Positions 22,971 through 34,038 of a stretch of DNA of 64,000 bases are shown here, piece after piece. The notes below the pieces were generated by a model, which worked only from the letters and a program-made list of their open reading frames with translations, ran no database searches and was not told the DNA's origin. The stretch is from Daedaleopsis sinensis. Taxonomy: Eukaryota > Basidiomycota > Agaricomycetes > Polyporales > Polyporaceae. The position numbers were made by a program, and so were the translations under genes. Within the stretch, counting starts at the first letter, position 1, and every line of letters begins with the position of its first letter. Where the stretch lies: the NCBI GenBank assembly GCA_033807695.1, contig CM066309.1:62001-126000 (forward strand). Direction: 5' to 3'.

Positions 22971-24617
22971 ATGTCACTGAGCATTCCACCCGAAATCCTC
23001 GCCAAAGTGTTCCGTCTCATCCCTGGTCCAAGGAGACCGGTTGGGAGGTTCCCGGATTTCGAGTGTCTCAACTTCTTCAATGTCATCGAAGTCGTCCCCT
23101 TGACCAGTGTATGCCGATACTGGCGGGAAGTCGCAGTGGGTACGCCTTTCCTGTGGTCCACCATCATCGATCGCGTCACCGCGGATGGCACGCCTCTGTT
23201 CAAGCACTACGCACACCGCTGCCACAGTGGTCCACTCTCCGTCTCCTGTGAGGCAAATCCATCCGATGCCCTCCTCCACTTGCTGCATGTAGAGGGCTAC
23301 CGGGTTCGAGCGCTCGCAGTGAACTGTGAGCCTGACTGCACGGAGGACAAGTTCACAAGCCTAGTGTCTACTCCACTTCCACAACTCATCGGATGCGCAA
23401 TCTCCACCCGGTGCGTTCATACCAGGAGCTACCCTACCCTGTTTAGTGGCTCTCGACGGCTACAGTCCCTATACTTGCGCGGTCACTTGTCACACCCTAC
23501 GGGCCCTTACCCTTCCCTCGTCTCCTTCTCAGCCGAGAATCTCGTACCGCAGGACTCACCTACGACTACGATGACCGCTCCGCTCGACGACTTCCTCGAT
23601 CTCCTCTCCCAAGCACCGAGCTTAAAGACAGTCGCCTTCAGCTTTATTCACCAAACCGGCGGCCAGCACAGAGGGTACCGTGCACTCAAACCCGTCAGAC
23701 TGGCACATCTGGAATCGCTATCCGTGCTAGATCAGAACAAATCCATCCTATACATGAATGACTCCTCGCAGATAGCGGTCTCGATCCTCGAACACGTCTC
23801 CATTCCGCCCTCCTGCGAAGTCAGTCTCGACTCAGTGTACCCTTCCGAGCTCGAGCCAATCGACCGCTCTCTTGGGATCAGACGAGCACCGACTCATCTC
23901 CGCCTTCGATACGACTCGTACGGATTCGCGGTACGGATTGAGACGGTCGACCCGCAGACCGGATGCCGGACATCCATCCGCGTCACTGTGGGCAGGTTTG
24001 ATCCAGAGGGTGTCGCGCGCCCGACGGACATCGGTACGCGCATGACCGGATCGTCTCTCTTCGCGAACGTCCGTTGCCTCTGGTTACAGCACCAGGTCCA
24101 CTCCGAATTCGGAAGACTGTTCGACCCCGCGCACTCCGTCCTCCGGGCCCTTCCCCGCCTCGAGTGCCTGCTGCTCAGCAACTACGCGCCTCGGGCGAAG
24201 AGGCGGTCTGCCTACACACCGATTGGCGAGCTCGTCGCCCTGCTCGAAGCCGGGAGCAGGGACGGAGAGCAGGTGTGGTGCCCCGCTCTGTCCGTGATCG
24301 CGTTCAACATCTGGGAGAGGCCGGGATGGGACGACGGCTGTGTGCGGCGGCTGATCGCGTCGCGCGCGGAGGCTGTGTGTCCGCTCGAGAGGCTCCTGGT
24401 CGGACAGTGGTCGCGGACGGACGGGTCGGATCCAGCCGATGAACCTGCCGATAGGGTGAGAGACTTCTGCACGGTGCACGAGTACGACGGGCGAGGGACC
24501 GCACTGCGGGTGCACCGGGGCCCTGGCTCGGCAGACATCTTGCATGAGGCGTCGCGGTGGAGGATAGACGGCTCACTCGTACTCGACTTCCCTTCGATGT
24601 TCGAGCTGTATCAATAA
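22971..24617 (+). CDS. F-box-like protein, subtype A (copy A2)
   Basis: Single-exon frame of 548 aa from ATG 22971. The N-terminus SLSIPPEILAKVF and LTSVCRYWREVAVGTPFLWS is the F-box-like part, and the body is leucine-rich. The C-terminus runs PRLECLLLSNYAPRAKRR, CPALSVIAFNIWERPGW, LLVGQWSRTDGSDP and SMFELYQ. It is the inverted-duplicate partner of A1. In its C-terminal third, several subtype-independent residues agree with its neighbour B2 (GEQVWCP, GRGTALRV) rather than with A1 (GDQVWCP, GRGSALRV), which suggests sequence exchange between neighbours. Function as an ubiquitin-ligase adaptor is inferred from the family only. Confidence 0.85.
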   Translation: MSLSIPPEILAKVFRLIPGPRRPVGRFPDFECLNFFNVIEVVPLTSVCRYWREVAVGTPFLWSTIIDRVTADGTPLFKHYAHRCHSGPLSVSCEANPSDALLHLLHVEGYRVRALAVNCEPDCTEDKFTSLVSTPLPQLIGCAISTRCVHTRSYPTLFSGSRRLQSLYLRGHLSHPTGPYPSLVSFSAENLVPQDSPTTTMTAPLDDFLDLLSQAPSLKTVAFSFIHQTGGQHRGYRALKPVRLAHLESLSVLDQNKSILYMNDSSQIAVSILEHVSIPPSCEVSLDSVYPSELEPIDRSLGIRRAPTHLRLRYDSYGFAVRIETVDPQTGCRTSIRVTVGRFDPEGVARPTDIGTRMTGSSLFANVRCLWLQHQVHSEFGRLFDPAHSVLRALPRLECLLLSNYAPRAKRRSAYTPIGELVALLEAGSRDGEQVWCPALSVIAFNIWERPGWDDGCVRRLIASRAEAVCPLERLLVGQWSRTDGSDPADEPADRVRDFCTVHEYDGRGTALRVHRGPGSADILHEASRWRIDGSLVLDFPSMFELYQ

Positions 24618-26740
24618 TCGTTCCTTGCCGATGCAATCGGAGCGTGCGTGAATGATGGTGTACTTACCGTGGCTCCACAAATTCCTCGCAGCATACTCTG
24701 TGTCCGGGCCTTTCTGCGTTGACGATCCGGACCTCTATCCCCTCCCCGACATTAAGCTCATTGATTGATATTTGCTTTGTTTTAGGAATACCAGCGAGTA
24801 TTGCTCAAGTCCCGGTTGGTGCGATCTCGCTCAACTGATGGTTGTATACCTTCTGATCCCGACTTAGGCCACAACCACGGTCGTATATAGCGACAGCTCA
24901 ACGGTCGTTCGAACGGTGATGGCAGTGCTTGTCTGTGAGCGTACTATATATGTCGTGCGGAATTGTGAGTCGTCTTCACGCTGTGCTTCGCCAGTAACCT
25001 GAAGCTCATAGAAGGTTGTATCATGTGTCTCGGTCTTCGACCTCTCACAGCTTTTGTATGGTGTCACTGAGCAGCGCGCATCGCCCCAGGCTGGACGTCG
25101 GACATTGAACGCGTTGTAGCTTTCCTCACCGGAAATCCGCGGAACTCGTAGTGGCCCCGCCGGCGGGTGAGAACTTCGGGCCACGGCCGCGGTTCCCACA
25201 GTGGCTCGCCGTGCGCTCCGTGATACATCATCCAGATACTCTCAGGAGCGGCGCAAGGGTCCACGCCCGTCTCATCCGACCGCCGCATGCAAACCAATTG
25301 CGCCGTTCTTCTACTATCAATGGCCACAAGCCTCAAGGTGTAGCGGATATCTGCCTCCGAGTCCGCACAGCGCCGGGAGGGGCGACGTCGGACCACGTTG
25401 GTGCCGCAAGGTCAGTCGGACATCAGTCCCCCAATCTCCTGATGGTTCTCTCTACGCACCTCGCAGTCGGTGGTCCTACACTGCTATGCCTGGTCCTTCT
25501 CATCTGGATATCAGAATAGGCCCTATCCCGTTCCCAAACGGTTTTGCAGGTGCCTGAGACATGCCAGTGGTCGGTCTTCGGCCAAATTGTCCTGACCACT
25601 TGTCTAGTGCCGCGTTAAGCGGAGTTCATCGTCGAGGAAGGGTCCGACTATGCAATCTAATCCCCGACAATTTCTCTCAGCATCTGGGCCTGTTTCGTTT
25701 GGCTTTCGATGCATCAGCCAACGAGTGAGCCCGCAGACCCACTGGTTTGCAAATCTTGGCCCCCGGGTATGTTCAAGGTGGCAAAGCGACGGCGCACATG
25801 CGTGGACCATCCATGCAGGCTAGATTCTCTCGTTCTCGTAAGAGACTCGGTCCTCGGAATACATCAGGTGGACCACATTCTGTGTCTCCTGTCAAGATAG
25901 AAGGTGTCAACGAGTGACTGTACCTGGCGTTGAGCGAGGCGCCGCGGCTCTCCTCGTGGCACAACCCACGCTGGCCAACGATATATACTCCTCAATCATC
26001 CTCGTACGCGACATCCAGATATCTCCAACATCCCCCCCCCAAGGTTTGTCCACGCGCCGGCCAGCACTCGGTGAGGGTAATTTCCGAGCTCTATCGGCAA
26101 GTCAGCACAAGTGTTGGAACTCGCCGACGCTCCCGCCGCGACTCGCCGCATTATACGGTATAATGGTGCGCGACACATCTTTACCGCGTTTATCTATGTA
26201 GTGACGTCTAATGAACGTGTTTCAAAAGATCATCGGTCATCGGTGGGATGGAGGACTAGATCCATGTTTAGTAGGTGGATGCGTGCTTCTTAGGGGCGGT
26301 AGTACTCGGTAAGTGCACACCGTACCAAATCACTACACATAATCCTGAATTGGGGTCGTGCTGTCATCCCCTGTGCCCTAGCTCTCTACCCGTATGAAGA
26401 ACTATGCCATTCCTCCGCCGACGAGGACCGCCGCGCCGCGCCGCGCTGGGGCCGTGCCAGTTATCCAGCGACTCTGGTGCTGCTTCTCATGCGTCGCCAA
26501 CATATCCTCTTCCCTAACGGCCGGGATATCCACGACTGTTTCGACACGCTGCACCGGCGGATATGGATATGTTTACAGAGTTATAAGGCCTGCGGCACAC
26601 CACCGAATCCCGACCTTCGCCAGAAATCCTCCTCTTCTGCAACCTCCATCTCTAGTCACCTCTCCTCATCTGAGTTTCTGGGTAAAGTACTTGTCGTTTG
26701 TCCGGTTACCGCTGTGCTGATATATGGGATTGTTTAGCCC
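24618..26740. other. 2.1-kb interval without a clear gene
   Basis: On the minus strand at 25.4-24.86 kb there are two adjacent open stretches. One includes SIWMMYHGAHGEPLWEPRPW; the other includes TTYIVRSQTSTAITVRTTVE. They might be spliced parts of a small gene, but I find neither a start nor a known motif, so I do not call one. From about 26.39 kb onward the sequence is the 5' flank of gene D, recognisably similar to the flanks of E1 and E2. Confidence 0.4.
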
Positions 26741-28908
26741 ATGGCGGAGATTGGATTCTTGTCAAGTCGGGACATCGGTGGCGCTGCTCCCAGCTCGCAA
26801 GCGACTGGAGGATACGAAGCGGAATATTATTCGAATCCGTACGTGAACCTTGCAGAGGTCTGCCCCAACCTATCCGACCCCAATAACGCTGCGGCTCCCC
26901 CAACCCCACCGATGTCTATGTCCTCATCGACAACCTCATCCAGTAGTCGGGCGACCTCGCACTCGGATGACGGTGTTTCGGCCGGCCCCGAACGTCTCCA
27001 GTACCCGGATATGTTCGACAATTTCTCCCATCCTTTGCCGCACTTCCACCAGACTCCTGTCGCTCCGAGCTCACTAGAGGCGTACCCTGACGGTCAAGTC
27101 AGTGACGCATGGTGGTGCCCGACGTCTCCGACGGCCATGGAGGATCATCGCTGGCCTCTTCTTATGGAGACGACGATGGCCGTTTCTGGAAGTCTACTGG
27201 AGCCACCTCAAGTAGTCAACCCCAATCCCGCAATGGCTTCCTCCTTCCCATGTCACGACCTCACCCTCGCTCATGACTTTGAACATGCCGCCGCCGTGCG
27301 CAACGCGGATAAAGGTCATGCGGGGAATGCATCTTATGGACAGCTCGTTTCATCAGAACCGACGGTACACTCTTCTCTCAACAACTCCTCCGACTCCTAT
27401 TTCGACGTCAAGGAGTCATTCTTATCAGGGCGCTACCCACCTTCCGACGGTCCTCAAGCGTTTGAGGTCTCTCCTCCAAGAGAGGCTACATCCGTCATCT
27501 CAAACGCTTCGTTCTCCGACCCATATGCCACGCTTAGTCCTATCATCATGCCTTCGGTCTCTCATGCACCCGATCTTTCAACGAGCGCCATCTACACCTC
27601 GTCAAACACGCATTCACTACCCCCCTTGTTCACTTCCTCGTCGTCCCCCGATTCGTCGAATCATAACATCGAATCGTCCAGCTCTTACCCTCTGCCGCCA
27701 TCCGAGAACGGTATCGAATTGGAGTACGATGTTGCACCTATCAGATTATCCCCCATGACGTGGCCTGCTGCGAATATTATTCAATGCGCAGTATGTTGAC
27801 ACAGTATTATCTCGTCAAGAAACGCGACTAATCTTTCCACCATGACTTAGGATCCAAGGGCACGATCTCACGTCAGCAAGACACCACGAAGGCACCATAC
27901 TTGGCCCGCGCCATACCCTACGCGTCCTGACACCAATAGACATTTCGCATCACCTCCAGCGCGCAGTCTTCAGACGAAGCGTTTCCCTGCTGCTCAGACT
28001 GCACAAGCACTGCCCGGGCGTACGGGCCTTGTGAGGGCGGCTACCGTTTCCCACTATCCAACTCTTCACCACGACAACAGTGCTCCGAACCACGACTTCG
28101 CTAGCTGCGGGCCGAACTACTGGCCTCCCGCTGGTTCCGCACAGTGGTCCCTCGAGCGAGCGGAGAGGGACAAGCCGCTGAATGCGATGGCATCGGCGTA
28201 CTGGGAACCTAGAGCGCCGGGTGGCTCTACTACGCCAGATATTTCTGATGGCTCAGCGTACACTACAGTAACCGTGAGTTCGTTCAGCGTTGCGCGTTCG
28301 CGTGATCTCCATTATTCTGATAAGCGCTACTTTACAGAAGATTCCTCAGATTCCCTACTATGACCTGAAAGGCAAGGACCTGGCGGCGAGATATGGTCCG
28401 CCGGTCAAGTATGGCGTTATTGGCATCAGCCTCGTAGACCCGATCCTCCAGAAGCCTGCTGTCATACGGGAGCGTTCGGACACCGATACCGCTTTTCCTA
28501 CCAACTTCAACCAGAAGGTATCGGTGAGGGTGAGGGTACGTCTATTCTCGCCCCGGATCGTCTAGCGACGGTGCTGAAAGGCACTGTTAGCTCGATGGAC
28601 ATGGACGTTACACGTCTGGTCAGATCAACGTTCTCAGGGCCCACAAGGGCGAGTCCCTCCAACCTGATAAAACTCACCTTGCGCATATTGCTGCTAAAGG
28701 AGTGAAGGAGATCGTACAGAAGGTACGCTCTGTTCCTGTGTCAGTTTTGCTCTACTTCTCATGACAGTTACAGCCTGGCCCTACGTTCCCGTACAAGCTC
28801 GAAGATCTCGTGCTCCTCGAGATCCACCGTGCCTCACAGGGCACCATCCAGCCCATAATTGGGCTCAAGTCTCGTCAGACCACCACGCTCTCTCTGCACT
28901 CCACTTAG
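26741..28908 (+). CDS. Member of the unnamed basidiomycete protein family (gene D), five exons
   Basis: Exons 26741-27790, 27851-28273, 28338-28535, 28591-28722 and 28774-28908, all phase 0, give 645 aa. The first ~430 residues are Ser/Pro/Asn-rich and probably disordered. The C-terminal ~150 residues form the shared domain: IPQIPYYDLK, VKYGVIGISLVDPILQKP, TSGQINVLRAHK, HLAHIAAKGVKEIVQK and YKLEDLVLLEIHRASQGTIQ. The same exon boundaries occur in E1 and E2, which are shorter in exon 1. There is no signal peptide, membrane segment or catalytic motif. It converges on the intact amidohydrolase at 29299, a pairing seen again, in decayed form, downstream of E1 and E2. Function unknown. Confidence 0.8.
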
Positions 28909-29298
28909 TATCTCTTAGCTCGTCTATCTCCCTAGTTCTTTCCTTCTGCCCTACTCCTTCGAGAAGTTTCCCGCTACTCCTTCTAGCCGCCTAACATGTA
29001 TTTCGCGGTCCAATAATATTTATAGTGTTGTACGATCCTGCTATTGTTGATATATAGACGTCTCTCACAGTGCAAAACTCAACAGAGTCGCGGTCGTAGC
29101 CCGACGACGCCGTCCACTGGCACGACTCCCGCAATATTGGTCTCGCGCACACCTCAACTGCGCAGAGCTGATGGGCGACAATCAGTTATATAACCGAAAC
29201 TCCTAGAGCGATACTGGGTGACCCTGAATGGATGGCCTATGAGAACCTACAGAAGCGATCGGGCGCATTCGTGAATCGTGAGCTCGAGTCGGGTCCCA

Positions 29299-32200
29299 TC
29301 ATAGAATATCCACGACGCCGCGCCTCGGCGAGATCACCCCGACGACCTTGCTGAAGTCCAACAAGTCACCACCTCGCGTAGCAACAAGGTCGGCATGTAA
29401 GCCATCGGTCTTCACGCCAAGCAGCTTCTCAACGTTCGAGGACACCAGGGCGAGCGCATCGGCCTTGGACAGCTCGCCGTTCGCCTCAAGAGCCGCCTGG
29501 CAGACGTCATCAGCACGATCGCTCATGTAGACACCATCGGAGAAGTGACGTACCCATGCTGCATCAAAGCGCGCGTTTCGAGCATCCCAGCTCTCCAGGA
29601 TACCGAGCCCGACGGTGACGTTGTGATCCAAGAGGACAGAGACTGCGCTCTTTGCAGACAGAGGCGGGCCAGGGAGACTGCGCATGTGTGAAGATCAGTG
29701 TACTGGCAGGCAGCAGGCGAGAATCTGAGGTACTCACATGCGGCGCTCCTCCCACGAGTTCGGGAACGGCCTGGCAGGAGAGAGGATAACGCCGATGTTC
29801 GCCGCTCCGAGCTCCTTCGCGAGCAGGTGCGCCTCTGCAGCGCCGATGATTGTCACCTTGAGCGTCGAATTCAGCTTGGTCTCGGCCTCCGTCTTCAGAG
29901 CGATTATTGACGCGATAATGTCGGCGCTGGACGCCTCGACGACGAGCGGCACCTCGCCCTGCACTTTCGGTGTAAGTATGCATGTACATACGACTGCATC
30001 ATGCATGCATGCCAGCGTTCGCGAGAGGAACGTGCATGATGTACGTACCAGTTTGATATTGCTGAACAATGCCTGCAGATCGCCAGATGTCTCGCCCAGA
30101 AGCAGCGTTCGCAGCGCAGCGATCTGGGTGCTGACGCTCTGAGAGCCACCAGGATGTATCGCGACGTGAACAGCCCCGGCTTCGTAAACGACCGCACCCT
30201 CCGCGAGCTTGTGGCGCGCGCCAGTAGAGAAGGCGGTGTTGAGCCCGGCAAGGAAACCGCTCGACTGCGGCGCGACGATCCCAGTCGTTACTCCGGACCT
30301 ATATGCGAGCCTGCACGAGTGATGGTCAGCATGAGCGGCGACGTCGGCCGGATCACTCGGAGCTGGTAGAAGAACTCACAGCGCGTCTCGAGTGCCGAAC
30401 AGTAGGCCGTCCACTGCGCGTATGAGTGCTCCGGACCCACCTGCGAGGGCCGGCACGCTCTTGGAAAGCATGTCCGCCACCCGTCCGTCGTGTGTCGACT
30501 TCTCCTGGTTGATATCCTCCAAGCCGAGCGGCGAGCCGGTGCTGACTAGGCCAGGCGAGATCGACCCGAATTCGAGGTCGACGTACTCGGCCTCGTCGGA
30601 CGCAACGACGGATGCCGCACATGCACTCGCGGCCAGACCGAAGCAGGCGACCTTGCCGTCGCGCACGACTACGACTCCGGCAGCTTCTGTGTGTGCGGAA
30701 TCTGCGGTGAACGCTTCGCGCACCACTTCCTCGTCACGCAGGAAGACGCTCTTAACGTTCGTGAACACGACAGTGCGCGCGTGCGAGGGCGTCGGTTCGA
30801 GCGGCGGGAGGCCGTCATACTCGAGAGTCTCCTCCATCTCCTTATCGAAGTTCGGCGTCTCCGGGACCTTCTGGAATGCATCAGGCTTGGCGAGGAGGTG
30901 CGGGGCGTGGATCTGCGGGATCCCGTCGATCCAGACTTGCTGGGGCGTCGCGCCGAGCGCAAGCGGGTGGCTGTCCCAGATCACAAGATCTGAGGATTAG
31001 ACTGTTCAGCATGCGTACACAGATGAGATCGTGCGTGATCAAGATATCAACTCACCGGCATCATACCCTGTGAGAACCCGTCAGCATCATTTTGGTACGC
31101 GAGTAGCACATGTAGGTCCACGACGCACCTTCTTTTACGTATCCGATTCTATGGTCCTGTCCCATTACCTTCGCAGGAGTGGAGGTGACGGCAGAAAGGG
31201 CGAGGTTGTGCGCGAGGCCGTAGAAGTGTGCCTGCTGCGCTTCATATACGAGGTAACGCGAGTTCAGAACCGGGTGATCGGACTGCGTGCAAGCCCATTT
31301 CAGCGCGATGTCGGCATGAGTACGAGGTTAAGCAACTCACCTTCATGACGACTTGGAGTCCGTGCTTGGCGAGAATGCGGGGCGCGAACTCGGAGCCGCG
31401 GTAGGCTTCCCGCTTGTACCGTGCCTGGGTAGCGAAGAGCGCGACAGCGGGAGGGTGGCCTGAGCGTGATTCGCGAGCCTGATTGAGTGTGCGTTCATAA
31501 TCAGCAGAGAGTTCTCGATCTCACCATAAGCGGACTTGAGAGTATCTGGGATAAGGTACGTCTCGTGCGCGTGGTGGAACGCGGCGATCGGAAATTCAAA
31601 CTCGTTCGTGATCTGCGTGTAGTCTTAGTGGCAAGTCTGGGTCAACTATCTTCAGGCACTATACGTACTCGGACGAGGTCATCCAAGTCGACGGTTTCGT
31701 AGCAATGAGTTTGTACCTAACGCGACAGGTGAGGCGCTGGGTTAAGACCTGAGTGCGAACTTTCACACATACCTTGACACGCCCGCGGAGAACATCTACT
31801 AGCGCTTCCCATTGCAGGTCTTCGGGATAATCGCCGAGGCCTGCCCAGTCTCCTCGCGTTGCCTTAGCGCAGAACTCGTCTTGAGCTGCCTTCAGCTTGC
31901 GAGCGTGCTCGTATGCTTGGCGGAAGGCCCACGCCGTATCCATGCGGGTCGCAGAGTAGATCCTATCTGCGGACGATCATCGAGATAAGCACGCACGCTT
32001 TAAAAGTGCCACGTGAAGTAATATTACCGGGATTCTCGCCGCACGCATGCCTATCACGCGCGAAATGAGCACATTAAACTGGGAAGTCGAGAAGACGATC
32101 GACGTACTTCATCTGGCGGTATCGGAAGTACGCGCGGGGATCGTACACACTTCCGTTCCGCTCGTACGGGTTCTCGAGAAGCATACTCGTCGGCGAGCGT

Positions 32201-33232
32201 TCTGCAGTTGGCCGGAGCTTGATGAGGATTCCCTGTCCGCCGATCGCGTTCGCAGAGCCAGGCAGGACCAGTGCAGTCTGGCGACAAAGGGCATTGAGAG
32301 GCGGAAGCTCCATGCATGATGCGAAACATACCGTCAGGCCGCCCGCGATACTGAGCTTGTAGGCGTCGTCGCGGGTATTGAGGCCGTCCAGAGCACGGAG
32401 CCACTGTTACTCGGAGTCAGTTCGATAATACACGTGCCCGAGAGACGAAGAGACATACAGGAAGGACAGGACCTTTGAACGAGTTAGTACTGTCGCCACC
32501 TCGGAGCTCGGGAACGCTGTCTACACCGCTGTATCCTCGTGAGAGACGTTCAGGATGACCAAATGCTGCCACACCACGTACAGATGACTGTGAAGGTCGA
32601 TGATCCTACATGCAAGATATTCAGTATCCGATATCAGTGTCGTCTAAATAACAACGAACCCTGGAGATACCCATTTCCCGTTGGCATCGATGCGCACAAT
32701 ATCGACGTATTGATTGAGAACTTCGGTCTCAACGAGCCCGACCTTCTTGATTAGACCGTTGTCGAGGAGAACATCGCCGTTCAAGATCTCGAGACCGTCT
32801 AGGTTCCCTGTCCAGATGGTCGCGTTCTGTAGAAAATGATCAGCAAGGCGGGCTGGTGGCGGGCTAGTAGGTCTACGCCCAGAGAGCCAAGCTGCTCTGT
32901 CAGAAACGCAGGCGAACAGCTCAAGCACTCACCGTGATCAAAGTCGGCTTCGTCCCGACAACGAATCGGTCCGAAGACGTGCGCGTGTTGAAGTCAGGGG
33001 GAGGCCCGGGCTTGACGTTAAGTCGTTCGCATTTATCGAGCCATTCCGCAGCCTGAAGAGGTATCTGCACGGTCTCGGACGTGCCCAGAAGCGTGGAATA
33101 CACCCGAAGGTACTGTAAGGCGGCGAGAGATAAGGCGGCTGCTAAAACCAACCGCAAGCCGCGGGACAGCTTCCTGCGGGCTTGAGGTATGTCGCGCGCA
33201 TGAGTCGGAAGTTTAACCTCTTCGTCATGCAT
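29299..33232 (-). CDS. Full-length membrane-anchored amidohydrolase, about 18 exons
   Basis: The frame can be followed through about 18 short exons from ATG 33232 to TGA 29299, roughly 960 aa. Exon 1 encodes a basic N-terminus and one hydrophobic segment (RLVLAAALSLAALQYLRVYS, residues about 26-45), a type II anchor. Then come TIWTGNLDG and GKWVSPG, and a splice creates IIDLHSHLGVDS, which holds the HxH metal ligands of the amidohydrolase superfamily. Later pieces include LPGSANAIGGQ, RMDTAWAFRQAYEHARKLK, VQTHCYETVDLDDLVR, SDHPVLNSRYLVYEAQQAHF and WDSHPLALGATPQQV. The second half follows, with FTNVKSVF, GGSGALIRAVDG, EVPLVVEASSADI, RRILPGPPL and a C-terminus matching the fragment at 1-691. 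It is probably a vacuolar or secretory-pathway hydrolase; the substrate is unknown. It is the only intact copy among at least six in the window. It converges on gene D. Confidence 0.85.
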
Positions 33233-33501
33233 CTTCTTCTCGTGTGCCGTCCTAGCGCAAGACCGACGTAGACCTCGGTTAATGCAGACCTATCGACGTG
33301 AGGGGTGCACCAGTGAATCCGTTTTCAGTAGTAGAACGGCAATCCGAATCAACAAACAGCTTACTAGTACGTCTTAGACGATTGTCGAGACCCGACTCCG
33401 AGAGTCGGTGGTGGTACGAAGGTGAGTCGCAACCAGGTCGCAACAAGCGAATTCGAACCGTGTCATCAATGGGCGCCAAACCCCTGACAATCATAAAAGC
33501 G

Positions 33502-33573
33502 TCCGAGATCGGGAATCGAACTCGGGGTCATTGCGTGAGAAGCGATAATGTAAGCCACTGTAGTGTGCCTTAC
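33502..33573 (-). pseudogene. tRNA-Glu(CTC)-like pseudogene or tRNA-derived element
   Basis: On the minus strand the sequence has a box A-like TACAGTGGCTTAC and an anticodon arm with loop TTCTCAC (anticodon CTC). It then has GACC and a box B-like GAGTTCGATTCC, ends CTCGGA, and is followed within a few bases by TTTT, a polymerase III stop. The 5' acceptor strand does not pair with the 3' strand and the T stem has mismatches, so it is unlikely to be a working tRNA. Confidence 0.35.
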
Positions 33574-34038
33574 TGCCGCCACGGCCAAGCCACGGCTGAC
33601 CACTACGACTATCATCGATATCGAAAGAAGTCTGAGTCGCCAGCCGCGGACGGTGGTCGAAAGCTCGAATAACCATGGCATGATAGATGATGATGAAGCT
33701 AGCAGCTAGCCCGGGACACGAGTAGGTACGTACAGGTTAGGCCGACTTCGAGACTCGCTGACTCAATCTGGATTCTATATGGTACAGGCGACATTCTTTC
33801 TACGGCTCAGGCGATTCTAATGGCATCTAAGGTATCGGCTCGACTTCGCTCTATAGTCCCTTGGTGTCGTTAAGTTAACCGGTCACCCACCAACGCGTCA
33901 TCATCCAGCACAACGGACCCCGAGAATCGCCTGCATACTCCCTTTGGAGACGTGCTGCAAACGGACGAGTACTATGTCCTTTGAGGCGACCACTTGGCCT
34001 TTGTGGCGGAGAGGATTCCCAGCCTCGGATGCATCGTG
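33574..34038. other. Intergenic
   Basis: No gene or clear repeat seen between the tRNA-like element and the unidentified minus-strand gene. Confidence 0.5.

Noticed and set aside
24864..25396. Two minus-strand open stretches that might be exons of a small gene
   Set aside because: I could not join them with a convincing start and stop, and neither resembles a family I know.
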